DNA from: Methanobacteriota archaeon
GTDB taxonomy: Archaea; Thermoplasmatota; Thermoplasmata; RBG-16-68-12
DNA: 36,171 nt
NCBI GenBank assembly: GCA_005878515.1
Contig: VBLZ01000096.1
Coordinates: 1-36,171, forward strand
Direction: 5' to 3'
Below, in pieces: positions 8,471 through 20,100 of this stretch (within the stretch, counting starts at the first letter, position 1; each line of letters begins with the position of its first letter). Made by a program: the position numbers and the translations under genes. Below the pieces are notes generated by a model. It was not told where the DNA came from. It did no database searches and worked only from the letters and a program-made list of their open reading frames with translations.

Positions 8471-8868
8471 TCGCCGGGAACCGGGCCGCTCAACTCGATC
8501 CAAATCCCATCCGGATCTTCGACGTATGCGAGCATGCTCCCTCCTTCGGCGAAAGGAGGATGGCCGCTCCGCGCCCCTTTCGCGATCAGTTCGCGGTAGG
8601 CCCCCTCGACATCCGCGCACGCGAACGCGATGTGGTCCAGCTCGTCCCCGTTGCGATACGGGCCCGTGAAGAACTTCGAGCCGTCCGGATACCAGTTCAA
8701 CTCGAGCATCTGCTTGGACCCGGCACTGCGAAGCTCCGCCCATTCGCCGTCCGTCTCCGGAACGCGCTGACGGCGCACGACGCGCATCCCCAGGACATCC
8801 CGGTAGAAGGAAATCGAACGCTCCAAGTTCCGAACCTGAATCCCGACGTAGGCAAGTGTGTAGCGCAT
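8467..8868 (-). CDS. VOC-superfamily (glyoxalase/bleomycin-resistance fold) protein
   Basis: 133 residues with two beta-alpha-beta-beta-beta units typical of the vicinal-oxygen-chelate fold. The first unit starts YVGIQVRNLERSISFY, and the second carries LDHIAFACADV and ends DPDGIWIEL. Metal ligands visible by position are the Glu in MLELNWY, the His in LDHIAF and the Glu in IWIEL. The first ligand, normally His in a HVxIxV strand, is Tyr here. Lactoylglutathione-lyase-like enzymes are the nearest group in this reading, but substrate and even catalysis are uncertain. A CGCTTATGGG box (8895-8904, minus strand) lies about 30 nt ahead of the ATG. The gene is tail-to-tail with the acyl-CoA synthetase. 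Confidence 0.85.
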   Translation of the reverse strand: MRYTLAYVGIQVRNLERSISFYRDVLGMRVVRRQRVPETDGEWAELRSAGSKQMLELNWYPDGSKFFTGPYRNGDELDHIAFACADVEGAYRELIAKGARSGHPPFAEGGSMLAYVEDPDGIWIELSGPVPGD

Positions 8869-8971
8869 CGAACCGATCCGGGAGCGAAGGGCCGCCCATA
8901 AGCGATTTGCCGCCGGACGACGGCGCGTAACCCTTGTAGCCTCGCCCGCCTATGTCGGTCCGGAGGGGGAC

Positions 8972-9346
8972 ATGATCCAAATTGACTTGGAGGTCCCGGA
9001 CCGGCCGGGGGAGCTCGCGAAGCTCGCGGCGATCTTGGGAGATGCGGGCATCAACATCGACGCGATCGGCGCCGAGTCTGCGGGCGGGCGATCGTATGTG
9101 AGCCTGATCGTCAACCAGCCGATGCAGGCGCGGGAGGCGATGATGAAGAGCGGATACGCTTGCTCGACGCGGACCGTCCTCGTCGTCCGCCTGGACGACA
9201 AGCCGGGCGCGCTGGCCGCCCTCGCACGGAAGCTGGGAGACGCCGGAGTCGACGTCGTCAGCGCGATTCACCTCGGCACCGTGGGTGGTCATGCCCAGGT
9301 CGCTCTCGGGGTCGACAACTTGGAACGGGCGCGATCGTTGGTATGA
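8972..9346 (+). CDS. Tandem ACT-domain regulatory protein
   Basis: 124 residues made of two ACT domains, about 1-65 (IDLEVPDRPGELAKLAAIL) and 70-124 (VVRLDDKPGALAALARKLG). Each has the Pro-Gly-x-L-A turn that usually forms an amino-acid binding site at the dimer interface. There is no attached enzyme, so it is probably a stand-alone ligand sensor, possibly for branched-chain or other amino acids. The ligand cannot be named. A GGAGGGGG stretch just ahead of the ATG supports the start, and a CCCTTGTAG box at about 8931 may be the TATA element. Confidence 0.87.
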   Translation: MIQIDLEVPDRPGELAKLAAILGDAGINIDAIGAESAGGRSYVSLIVNQPMQAREAMMKSGYACSTRTVLVVRLDDKPGALAALARKLGDAGVDVVSAIHLGTVGGHAQVALGVDNLERARSLV

Positions 9347-9353
9347 GCCCGAG

Positions 9354-9380
9354 AGGGACCGGAGGCTGAGTCGGTTCCCT
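9354..9380 (+). other. Imperfect hairpin after the ACT gene
   Basis: AGGGACCG and CGGTTCCCT can pair with a single bulge, 8 nt after the ACT stop codon. No T-tract follows, so it is at best a weak 3'-end structure. Confidence 0.2.
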
Positions 9381-9409
9381 CGATGCGTTCAGCGCCCCTT
9401 CTCACAACC

Positions 9410-9435
9410 GATAACCAAAGCCCGTTTCTTAAATA
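9410..9435 (+). promoter_or_regulatory. GATAACCA-N10-CTTAAATA promoter of the 477-aa coiled-coil gene
   Basis: GATAACCA (9410-9417), 10 nt, then CTTAAATA (9428-9435). The upstream element and the TATA box are identical, with identical spacing, to those ahead of the giant gene. The expected transcription start is near 9457, about 22 nt before the first ATG. Confidence 0.7.
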
Positions 9436-9478
9436 AGGAGCGGGCCGCTCGATTTCTCCGTACACGAACCGCGAGGCG

Positions 9479-10912
9479 ATGCCTCGCGACCTAGGCGGCC
9501 AGCGTATGCAAGGGGCGATCGAAGCTCTGCTTTCCGGTCTCGTACTCCGAGGCCTCGGCCCGGCCCTCTCGGGAATCCTGATGGCCGCTCCGCTGAAGAA
9601 AGTCGCCCGGGCGCAGCTCAAGAAGATCTACGTCCTCGATGAGCGCGGCGAGATGGCCGGGGAATACATCCTCGATCAGGATTGCCCGATCGACTACAAC
9701 GACTTCCTGAAGGTCTTGCCCGACGAAGGGATCGGCGACCGCGATTCCTTGTTCGTGGGCGAATATGTTTTCACGGCGTTCCAGAGCGGCAAGTTCGTGT
9801 TTGTCCTCCTGTCGCGCGGCCAACTCGCGCCCGAGGATGTCAACTGGACCGCCCTCCTCCTTACGGCCGCGGATTCGCATCTCGCGTCCGCGGTGAATCG
9901 TCCCGCACCCGCCCGTGCCGCCGAACCGAAACCGGACGTCGACAAGGGAATCGCGGAACGCGATGCGCGCCTCCAAGCGAAAGAGAAGTCCCTCGCCGAG
10001 CTCGAGGCGAAGCTCAAGGCGGATGCGGCGAACCTGAGTGGACGGCAGGAGGAGCTGGACCGCCAGAAGGCGAGGCTCGCGGCCCTCGCGGACTTTTCCA
10101 CGCAATTGCAGGATGCGGTGTCGAAGGGCGCCTCCCGGTCGGCGAAGACCCTGGAGATCGCGGAACAGCTCGCGACGAGCTCCAACGAGGATTCGAAGAA
10201 GGCCGAGTCGAAGGCCAGCTCGGACGCGCGACAAGCATTCGAGCAGGAGCGGAAAGCGCTCATCGCGGCGAAGACCGAACTCGAAACTCGCTACCAAGAG
10301 GCTTCTGCCCGAATCGCCCAACTCGAGAAGGAGGCGAAGGACTCGGTCGCCTTCCTCGAAAGGGAACGGGCGGAGACCGCGGTTCGGTCGGCGGAAGAAG
10401 AGAAGACCCGCCGCGAAATCGAGAGCCGGGTGGCCGACCTGAGTCAGCGTTTCACGTCAATGGCGAAAGAGCGGCTCGTGGCCTCGCATCGCCCCCCCGG
10501 CGAGGTCTCTGACGAGGTTCGGAAGGCGATGGAAGGCGAGAAAGCCGAGCTCGCGCGGGAGCGCAAGTTCCTCCAGCGTCGGGCGATCGAGCTCCTGGAC
10601 CGCGAGGAGCGGGTTCGGGACCGCGAAGCACGGGTCGAGGAACGAGACCGCGAATTCGGGCGACGGGACAAGGATCTCTCCGCCCGCGAAGAGGATCTAG
10701 ACCGGCAACGGACGCTCCTCGCGCAAGCAAAGCCGCAGGCGCCCGAGATCCGCGCCGAACCGGACGAAGCGAAGAAAGACATCGAGCGGCGCGTGAAGAT
10801 CATCCAGCAGAAGGCGCTGGAGCTGCTGGACCGGGAGGAAAAACTGCGGAGGCGCGCGGCGGAGCTCGAGGCGATGGAGTCCCGGCTCTCCGGAAGGGTG
10901 ACGGTCGAGTGA
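9479..10912 (+). CDS. Membrane-anchored coiled-coil protein, small paralogue of the giant's cytosolic half
   Basis: 477 residues. A hydrophobic stretch at about 13-38 precedes a Lys/Arg-rich patch, suggesting an N-terminal membrane anchor with the rest inside. Residues about 48-135 form a small alpha-beta domain (IYVLDERGEMAGEYIL ... KFVFVLLSRGQLAPEDV). It aligns by eye with giant-protein residues 3040-3130, where AFLVDDSGRMLREFTL and ALAVVLLAYGPVTPEHV occupy the same places. From about 155 to the end it is Glu/Arg/Ala/Lys-rich coiled coil. Two copies of a helical box occur at 363-380 (KFLQRRAIELLDREERVR) and 440-457 (KIIQQKALELLDREEKLR), separated by a Pro-containing break. No ATPase or other enzyme motif is visible. 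ATG 9506 (Met10) is an alternative start. I infer a structural or scaffold protein. Confidence 0.85.
   Translation: MPRDLGGQRMQGAIEALLSGLVLRGLGPALSGILMAAPLKKVARAQLKKIYVLDERGEMAGEYILDQDCPIDYNDFLKVLPDEGIGDRDSLFVGEYVFTAFQSGKFVFVLLSRGQLAPEDVNWTALLLTAADSHLASAVNRPAPARAAEPKPDVDKGIAERDARLQAKEKSLAELEAKLKADAANLSGRQEELDRQKARLAALADFSTQLQDAVSKGASRSAKTLEIAEQLATSSNEDSKKAESKASSDARQAFEQERKALIAAKTELETRYQEASARIAQLEKEAKDSVAFLERERAETAVRSAEEEKTRREIESRVADLSQRFTSMAKERLVASHRPPGEVSDEVRKAMEGEKAELARERKFLQRRAIELLDREERVRDREARVEERDREFGRRDKDLSAREEDLDRQRTLLAQAKPQAPEIRAEPDEAKKDIERRVKIIQQKALELLDREEKLRRRAAELEAMESRLSGRVTVE
10565..10849 (+). repeat. Paired helical box in the 477-aa protein
   Basis: Boxes at 10565-10618 and 10796-10849 (residues 363-380 and 440-457) share [FI]-[LI]-Q-[RQ]-[RK]-A-[IL]-E-L-L-D-R-E-E-[RK]-[VL]-R. 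The second box lies 20 residues from the C-terminus. The giant protein has the same pair in the same place. Confidence 0.8.
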
Positions 10913-10944
10913 AGCGGCTTCCCTCCCAGAAAGAAATCAGGTCA

Positions 10945-10970
10945 GATAACCACCAAACGGCGCTTAAATA
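10945..10970 (+). promoter_or_regulatory. GATAACCA-N10-CTTAAATA promoter of the giant gene
   Basis: GATAACCA (10945-10952), 10 nt, then CTTAAATA (10963-10970). This is a strong TATA box for the following gene. The expected start near 10991 leaves a 5' leader of about 185 nt before the GTG at 11176. Confidence 0.7.
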
Positions 10971-10990
10971 GGTCCGAACGGAACCCGCTG

Positions 10991-11175
10991 TAACCCCACG
11001 CAGACGCTCGTCAGAGTCGTGACGGCTTGAACGTCTCATGTGCAGAACTGCCAGGTTCCAACTACGACGTCGCACGAGGTGACTCAACCGGAATCCCCCG
11101 GCCTTCCGCTGCGTCGGTGAGCGGTACCGCCGCTCCGTCCAACCACTCCCTCCCGGAACGCGCCGTGGTGTTTTC
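10991..11175 (+). other. Long 5' leader of the giant gene with nested stem-loops
   Basis: No in-frame start exists between the TGA at 11080-11082 and GTG 11176, so this stretch is probably untranslated. CGTCA/TGACG (11009-11013 with 11020-11024) forms a 5-bp hairpin enclosed by AGACG/CGTCT (11002-11006 with 11032-11036). I do not recognise a known riboswitch class. Confidence 0.35.
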
Positions 11176-14100
11176 GTGAAGGCGCGAACCGCGTTCCTCG
11201 TCGCCTTCGTCATGCTTGCAACCGCCGCCCTGGTGGTCGTCAGCCAGTCGATGCCCGACCCGCTCGCGAAGTTCAGGACTCCCGACGGTCGGCTCACGAT
11301 TCCGGGCCGTGCGTTGACCCCGGAACTGCAACGGCTGCTGTTCCATGGCAATGACCTGCAGCCTCTCACCAATGTCACCTTCCTTCTCCCGGTGCGATCT
11401 TCGTATCCGACGGAGCGCCTCGTCGCCATCTCATTCGCGTCTCCAAATCTCAACGTCTTGGTTCATCCGCGGCAAGCGCCGGAAACGTGGGGCAGCGCCA
11501 TCGATCACGTCCTCCGAGTGTGGTTCCCTCCCGTCGACTGGCACGAGGTGGCAGTCGGATTCCGAAACTCGATCCGGGACGGCGTTGGGTGGTTTTTCGA
11601 TCTCTTCACGATGAACGCCAAGGCCGACGCATTGACGGTCGATTCGACGACCGTCGCAGTCGTCGACCCCGCCGCGGCAACCTGCACGACCTCCCAATCG
11701 GCGGCCGCGGGCGACAACGCGGTACTCGTGATGCTCAGCAATCGCGGGCCCACCGCGTACGCGAGCGTCACGTACGGCTCGGTCAGCCTGAGCCTGATCC
11801 CCGGGACCGCCACGAGCGGCACCGGAATCGTGCGCTCGGAGATGTGGTTTTACCAAGGCGCGATTCCAGGCGGCGCTCAAACGATGACGGCCACCCTCGT
11901 GAGTGGCACCGCGAAACAAGTGTGTGCCACGGTCCTCTTAGGGGGAGTCTTGGCCGCGACCCCGACCGCAGGGGGAACCGCGGCGAGCGGGACGACTGCG
12001 AATCCGAACATCTCGATCTCCCCGGCATCCGCCGGTGAACTGGCCTTCGCGGTCCTGGGGATCCGAGGGACCACGGCACCGACGGCCGTCACCGGCACGG
12101 GGGCCACCGCGACGTCTCTCTATGGAATCGCGCCGACTCAGTGCGCCGCCGCGCCCAATAGTTTTTGCGGCGCGGGGGCCGACATGCCCTTCCCCGGGAC
12201 GGCAATCACGTGGACGGACGGCAACGCCACCGACTGGGTCATCTCCGCGGTTCGCGTGTTGCCCACCCCGAACTGCGGCGTTGCGTCGGGGAACTGCTAT
12301 CGGATCGGCGCGGGTGGGACGTGGGCCACGGGTGCGAACTGGTCGAACACGTCCGGCGGGGCGGCGTGCGGCTGCACGCCCGTTGCGACGAACGATGTGA
12401 TCTTCAATGCCACCCCCACCGGCACCACGACCCTTGCGGCAGCCACGACGATCGCGAGCATCGACATGACGGGCTTCACCGGCACGCTCGATACGACCGC
12501 ATCCAACTGGGCGCTCACCGTCAACGGTCCATTCGCCATTCAGGGGACGTTCCAGGCTCGGAGTTCGACGATTACGATCACCGGGGACGTCGACGTGCTC
12601 ACCGCGGCGACGATCATCAATCTCGGCGCATCGAGCTGGACGGTCAACGGCCTGTGGACCAACCTATCGACCTCCGCCTCGTGGGCCGCGGGGACGAGCA
12701 CGGTGACGATTCGAGATGCGACAAGCGGGACGCTCACATTCGCGGCACTGGCTGGCGGAGCGAACGAGTTCAACAATCTCACGCTGGATGCCAGCGTGAC
12801 TACGAGCATCACGTACACGATGGCAGTAAACCCGTTGAGGATGGGAGCGACCCTCACGATCCGCAACTCGACCGGCGGGGCGACGGGACCGACTATCTTG
12901 ACGACATCGGCGTCGAACTTCGGCATCACCGCGGGGGCGCTCGCCATTGCGACCTTCGGAAGCTTGACCGCGAACGGGTCGGCCATTGCGTTCAACGGCA
13001 ACGTGAACGTCAGCGCGGCGAACGGCTACGTCGTCATGGGTACGTCGGCATGGACCGTCACGGGGACCTGGACGAACGCGTCGACGTCCGCCTCGTGGAA
13101 CCCCGGGACCGGTACGGTCACGTTCACGAGCGCGACCGGCGGGACGATGACGTTCGCCGGGACGAATCTTCCGGGCAACGAGTTCAACAATGTTTCTTTC
13201 AACTCCTCGGCGGCGTCCGTCCAGACGTTCACGATGGCGACAAGGGCCCTCATCTGGGGCGGGACGCTCACGATCTCGGACGGTTCCTCGACGACGGCGC
13301 TCGCAACGGCCAATCTCGGCCTGACTGGCGGCGCACTCAGCGTCGGCAACGGCGGTATCCTCACCGCTAACGCTTCCACGGTAACCGTGTCGAGCGTGGC
13401 GATGACCGGGGGAACGAGCGGAACGATCACGCTCACGACCGGCTCGTTCACCAGCAGCGGCAACTGGGACACGAGCGGAGCCGGCTCCGTGTTCACGAAG
13501 GGCACGAGCACGGTGACGATGAGCGGTGTCGCCAACATCGCCATTCTGAACGCGAGCAACAACTTCAACAGCCTCGTCATCTCGGCGGCGGGAACGGTCA
13601 CCCAAACCGGCCTCGTGGACGTCTCCGGGACCTTGACGGTGAATGCCGGCTCAATCCTCGCGAGCGGCACCTTCACGCTGACCGTGGCCACCCTCGCAGC
13701 GAACATGGCGGGTGGAATCACCGGGGGGGCGGCGGGCACGAAGACGATCACCGGCAATGTCAGCATCGCCGCCTCGGGATACTTCGGCTTCGGTGCGACG
13801 ACTTGGAACTTCGGCGGTTCGTGGACGAACTCGTCGACGAGCGGATCGTGGTCCGCCGGAACGGGGACGGTCGTCTTCAACTCCGGCTCGTCTCGCACGA
13901 TGACCTTCGCCAACTTGGGAGTCTCTGAGTTCAACAACGTGCAGTTCGGCCCTACCGCCGCCGCGACGTTCACTATGGCGACGAACGGCCTCCGATGGGG
14001 AGGCACGTTGACCCTCAACAACAATGCGACCCTTTCGACCACGAACCTCGCGTTGACGGGCCCGGGAGGAAACCTCACGGTGAACAACGGGGCCACCTTG

Positions 14101-17100
14101 ACGGCGGGCACGTCCGCCGTGAGTGTGACCAACGTGGCGATGACCGGCGGAGTCTCCGGGACGATCACGGCCTCGGGCTCATGGACCGTCGCAGGGAACT
14201 GGGACACGTCCGGAGGGGGCTCCGTCCTCACGGCGGCTTCGAGCACCGTCACGATGAGCGGAGCCGCGAAGACCGTCAAGATCCTGAACGCCTCCAACGG
14301 CTTCGGCGCACTCACGATCAGCGGCACCGTCACCGCGGCATCGGCGATCACCCTGGCCGGCCTCCTGACGGTCAGCGGCACCTTCGACACGACCGCGACT
14401 AACTACGGCCTGTCCGTCGGCGGCGGCCTGACGGTCAGCAGTGCCACGGGGGTCTTCCGGTCAAACGGATCGACCGTCTCGGTGGCCGGGAATGTTTCCG
14501 TGAACAATGCGGGCGGCTACATCACGTCAGGCGGCGCCGGTTCGTGGACCGCCTCCGGATCCTGGACAAACGCGTCCACATCCGCGTCCTGGAATTTCGC
14601 GTCTCCCATCATGTTCAACTCATCGGCCTCCCAGACGATGACCTTCGCCGTCCTCCCGGGAGCTGCCTCCGAGTTCACCGACATCGCCTTCAACAGCGGC
14701 GCGTCGACCGTCACGTTCACCATGGCGGCGAACCGCCTCATTTGGTCGGGGACCTTGTCGGTCCAGGGTGGGGCCGGAGCGACGACCCTCGCGACGAGCA
14801 ACCTGGCCCTCACCGGCGGCGCACTCACCCTCGGCAACGGGGGTGTGCTGACCGCGAATGCATCGGCAGTCAGTGTATCGAACGTCGCGATGACCGGCGG
14901 TACCTCGGGCACGCTGACGCTGACCACCGGCGCGTGGACCGTGACCGGGATCTGGGACACCTCCGGCGCAGGATCGACATTCGCAGCCGGATCGAGCACC
15001 GTCACCATGACCGGAGCGGGCACGACCGTCAAGATCTTGGACTCGTCGAACGGGTTCGCCGCTCTCACCGTTAGCGGCACTCTCTCCGCGGCATCGGCCC
15101 TCACAACGGCGGGACTCGTCACCGTGAGCGGCACGCTCGACACGACGGGCGCGAACTACGGCCTCACGATCGGCGGCGGACTCACCGTCAGCGGTGCGAC
15201 CGGGGTCCTTCGCGCGAACGCCTCGATTGTCTCCGTCGCCGGGAACGTGAATATCAACAGCGCCACGGGCTACATCACGTCGACGGCCGGCGGTTCTTGG
15301 ACCGCGTCCGGATCATGGACGAACTCCTCGACATCGGCCTCGTGGAGCTTCGTCGCCCCGATCACCTTCAACTCCTCGGCCTCACGAACAATGACATTCG
15401 GCAACCCGACCCTGGAGTTCGCCGGGAACGTCACGTTCAACTCCGGCGCCTCGACGGTCACGTTCACGATGGCGGCGAACAGCCTGGACGTCGGCGGGAC
15501 GCTCACGATAGCGGGCGGAGCCGGCACGACGACGCTGAACACGAGTGGTTCAAACCTCGCGATCAACCCGGCCACACTGGTCGTGAACGCGGGAGGAGCC
15601 CTCACGGCCAACGGGTCCATCATCACGGTTACCTCGATGGATACCCATCTCGGGACATTCACGGTCGGCGCCTCGACCGTCGTCGTGAACGCGTCGGGCG
15701 GCTCCATTAACGTCACGCAGACGGTCAACAATCTCACGGTCACACCCGCCGTCTCGACGACGTTCACAGGATCTCTCACATGGACAGGAACGCTCGCCTT
15801 CACGAACGCCGGGAGCGTCGCATTCGGAACGAACAGCCTGACCTCGAGTGGCGCCGCGACCTTCACGTTCGCGTCGGCAACGATCACGATGAGCTCGGGG
15901 AACTGGGATACGTCTTCGGCCACGACCTTCACGGCGACGAGTTCGACGGTCACGTTCTCAGGGACGGGGAACCTTCGAGTCGGGGGAAGCGCCTCCTTCG
16001 GCGCGCTCACGGTCAGCGGCGGCACCCGGACCCTCCAGAGCCAACTCACGACGTCGGGACTGCTGACCCTTTCGGGCGGCACCCTCGCCAAGGGGACGAA
16101 CGCGCTCACCGCCAACGCCGGGATCACGATGTCGGGCGGCGCGCTCACCTCCACGTCCGGTGCGGTCAGCATCACCGGCAATGTATCGATCGCGGCCGCG
16201 TCCTACATCGTCTTCGGTTCCGAGACTTGGACCGTGAGTGGCTCGTGGACGGACAATTCCACGTCGGCGAGTTGGTCGATTGGAACCGCGACCGTGGCCT
16301 TCAACGCGTCCTCGGCGCAGACGATGACGTTCGCGGCGCTCCCGGGGAACGCACCCGAGTTTTACAACGTGACCTTCAACAGTGGCGCGTCAACGGTCAC
16401 ACTCACGATGACGACGAACGCGCTGGCTTGGTCGGGAATCCTCACGGTCCAAGGAGGGGGCGGGGCGACGACGCTCGCCACGAGCAATCTCGGACTCACC
16501 GGAGGCGCCATCGTCGTCGGCAATGCGGGAGTCCTCGCCGCGAACGCCTCCGCGGTGTCGATATCCGGATTGACGATGATTGGAGGGACCAGCGGCACGT
16601 TGACGCTGACGACCGGTTCATGGGCCGTCTCCGGCAACTGGAACACCAGCGGGGCGGGCTCGGCATTCTCGAAGGGAACATCGACGGTCACCTTCACCGG
16701 GGCCGGGCAGACGGTATCCATCCTCAACGCTTCGAACGGGTTCTACAACCTCGCCGTCTCGGGGACCGTCACCCAGTCCACCGCCATCGATGTGACGAAT
16801 TCCTTGACGGTGAGCGGAACTCTGACCACCGGAGGGTTCAACATTACGGGCGGTTCGAACCTCTCCGTCCCGGATGGTGGCACCCTGGCGGCAGGCACCT
16901 CGACGTCCACGTTCACGAACGTCACGATGACCGGCTCGATCTCAGGCACGATCACCCTGACGGGCGCATGGACGGTCAGCGGTTCTTGGGACAGCACCGG
17001 GGCAGGCTCGGTTCTGAACCCCGGGACATCGACCGTGACGTTTACCGGGACCTCGCAGACAATCAGCCTCGCGGCGGGCCAGACGTTCTACAATCTCACA

Positions 17101-20100
17101 ATCGGTGGCACGGTTTCCATCAACTCGTCGGTGACCGCGGCGGCGACGCTGACGGTGAACAACGGGGCCGTCCTCACAAAGACGGGCCAGACGATCGCCT
17201 TCAACTCCTTGACGCAGAACGGGACCGGGAGCATCGTCGACGGAGCGATCACCGTCGTGAACTTCTCCGTCACGAACAGTGATGGAACGAATCTCACGGC
17301 CATCAGCGTGTTCACGACATGGACGATCGACGCGGACTACACGTGGACCCATTCATCCACGGTCGCGACCTCGACGATCACCTTTACCATCGGAGGAAAC
17401 ACAATCGGGCATCGATTCAATGTGACTAAGGACGCCGTGGACTTCACGAATGGCTTCGTGAACGGCTCCGGGCAGATCATCTTCACGATGCTCGGTTCGG
17501 ACCCGGTCGTCGACGTCCGCCTTACATCGCCCTGCGGGGGGAATCGATATTGGATCGGTGGGACGGGTGGCTGGTCCCAGACAGGCCATTGGGCGGATTC
17601 GTCGGGCGGGGTGAATGGATGCTCCGTGCCGAACTCTTCGAATCCGGTCTTCTTTGACGCGAGCTCCGGAGGCGGAAGCGTCGCGATTAATCTGAATGGG
17701 GCCGCGGCTTCGCTCAACACGACCGGGTGGACCGGGACGATTGCAATCGGATCGTTCGACCTCGCTGTGAGCGGCGACATTATCCATGCCGCGGGAATCA
17801 TTTCGATTGGCGCCTCCTCGAATGCCGGCCTGACGGCAACCGGGACGCTCACTCTCTCGGGTTCCGCAGTCCTCGACGGGTCCGGCGTGGCGTCTCTGGT
17901 TGCGATCTCCGGCGACACGTCAATCGCGAGTACGTCGGCCTACTTCCGGATGGGCAGCGGCACCTGGACATTCGCAGGCTCCTGGTCTAACAGCAGCACC
18001 TCGACGAACTGGGTCGCGGGAACCGGCGTGGTCATCTTCGATTCGCCGTCTTCGCGAACGTTCACTTTTGCGAATCTGGCGGGCAACGAATTCCACGATG
18101 TGACATTCCAGTCCACGGCGGGCAGCGGCGCAATCATCTTCTCGATGGCAGCGAACGGTCTGCGCTGGAGCGGACTCCTCCAGATCCAAGATTCCGCGGG
18201 ATCGACGACCACCCTGGCGACATTGAATCTCTCCCTGACCGGCGGATCCCTTGCCGTCGGCAACTCGGGAGTGCTCATCGCAAACGCGTCGAGCGTCGCC
18301 GTGGTCGACGTCGCGATGACCGGCGGCGCGTCGGGAACGCTGACCCTCACGAGCGGGTCTTGGACCGTGAGCGGGCAGTGGGACACCTCGGGCGCCGGTT
18401 CGACGTTCGCTCGAGGCACCAGCACGGTCACGATGTCGGGCACGTCGGCGAGCGTCGCGACCCTCGATGCGACCAACGGATTCAACAATCTGGTCATCTC
18501 TGGGACCATCACGCAGAACACCGCGCTCGAGGTGCGCGGCACACTGTCCGTGACGGGCAGGCTCACCACAGCGGGAAACAACATCACCGGCGGTGCCAAC
18601 CTCGCGATCTCCGGAGGCGGAAGCCTGATCGGGACCGCGTCTTCGATCGTCGTCTCCGGGGTGACGATGAACGACGCCGGGACGAATTCCATTTCCCTGA
18701 CGACCGGCTCGATTTCCGCGTCGGGCTCATGGGACACCTCCGGATCGTCCTCGGCTTTCATTGGTGGCTCGTCCACGGTGACCCTCACCGCCGCCTCCGG
18801 AACGATCGCTCTCGGGCCTGCTCAAGCGCTCACGTCGTTAATCATCGCAGGGAGCCTCTCGTCGGTATCTCCGTTGACGGTCTCTTCCCTCACCATCTCC
18901 TCGGGTGGACTCGCCAACGGCCCGCACGCGCTCACGGTGAACGGGAACGTGACGTTGGCCGGTGGCTACCTCACCTCGACGTCCGGGTCCGTCTCGATCG
19001 CGGGAACCGTGAACGTCTCTTCGGCGTCGTCCTACATCGCGTTTGGCTCGGGAACCTGGGTCATCTCCGGGAATTGGACGAACGCGTCGACCTCGGCATC
19101 TTGGTCCGCAGGATCTGCCGTTGTCACATTCAACTCGACGACGGATCAGATCATGACGTTCGCTGGTGCCAACTTGGCCGGCAACGAATTCAGCACGATT
19201 GAGTTTGACAGCGGCTCCTCGACCACGACGTTCACGATGGCCTCCGACGGGCTTGTGGCGCAGACAATCACGATCCAAGGTGGCCCCGGGACGACCACGT
19301 TGACGACCTCGGGCGCGAGCCTCCCGATTATCGCGAACGCCCTGACGGTTGACGTTGGCGGGGCGCTCACCGCGAACGCGAGCATCCTGACGGTTCGCTC
19401 GCTGAGCACTGCCGCCGGCGCATTTGCTGCCGGGACCTCGACCGTCGTCGTCAACATCTCCGGCGGCTCCATCAACGTCACGCAGACTCTGCACGATGTC
19501 GTCGTGAGCCCTGGGATCAGCACGACCTTCGCCTCGAGCATCACTTGGTCCGGGGCGCTGACACTGACGAGTTCCACGTCCATTTTCGACGGCAATCTCA
19601 CTTCGAGCGGTCCTGCGGTCCTCAATCTGGGAACCTCCACGCTGTCGATCGCGGGATCATGGGACACCTCCTCGGCAGCGACCCTCATGTCGATCGGCTC
19701 CGCGGTGACCTTCACCGGCGGGAGCGGCTCGATCACCCTCGGTGCGGGCCAGCGGTTCGCCACACTGACCATCGCCGGGACCGTCGCTCTCGGGTCCGAC
19801 CTGACCGCGGACACCCTGTCCGTGACGACCTCGAACGTACTGACGATGACGAGCCACCGCATCGCATTCAACAGCCTGACGGTCAACGGGACGATTGCGG
19901 ACGGATCCGTGAACGCGACCGACCTCACGGTCACGAACAGCGATACGACGGCCTTGGTCACCATCGCGGGGTTCAGCGAGTGGTCCCGAGGTTCCGCGTA
20001 CGCCTGGACCCATACCTCCAGCGAATCGTCCCAGACGATCACGTGGTCGATTGGTGGAAATGCCGCGGGCATCCCGTATACGGTGACGAAAGACGGCTCG

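Larger units (their letters stand above)
12655..19104 (+). repeat. Array of ~250-residue beta repeats in the giant ectodomain
   Basis: The marker W-[TS]-[ND]-x-S-T-S-x-x-W starts at W494, W632, W883, W1130, W1381, W1691, W2270 and W2634. Three successive spacings are 251, 247 and 251 residues, showing a core unit of about 750 bp. Within a unit the order is W-T-N box, T-M-T-F strand, E-F-x-x-[IV]-x-F strand, F-T-M-A strand, L-T-G-G-x-L/I-x-x-G-N-x-G-x-L-x-A-N-A-S, then W-D-T-S-G-A-G-S. DNA copies are well diverged, so these are old duplications rather than a recent expansion. Confidence 0.8.

Noticed and set aside
13026..14390. Minus-strand frames of 300-454 codons under the giant ectodomain
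   Set aside because: Their Val/Pro/Thr-rich repeats are mirror images of the plus-strand beta repeats, and the plus strand gives a continuous, organised protein.
12655..19104. CRISPR or satellite-type DNA repeats
   Set aside because: The periodicity is at protein level (~250 residues) inside an open frame, and the DNA copies are diverged. There are no short identical repeats with spacers.
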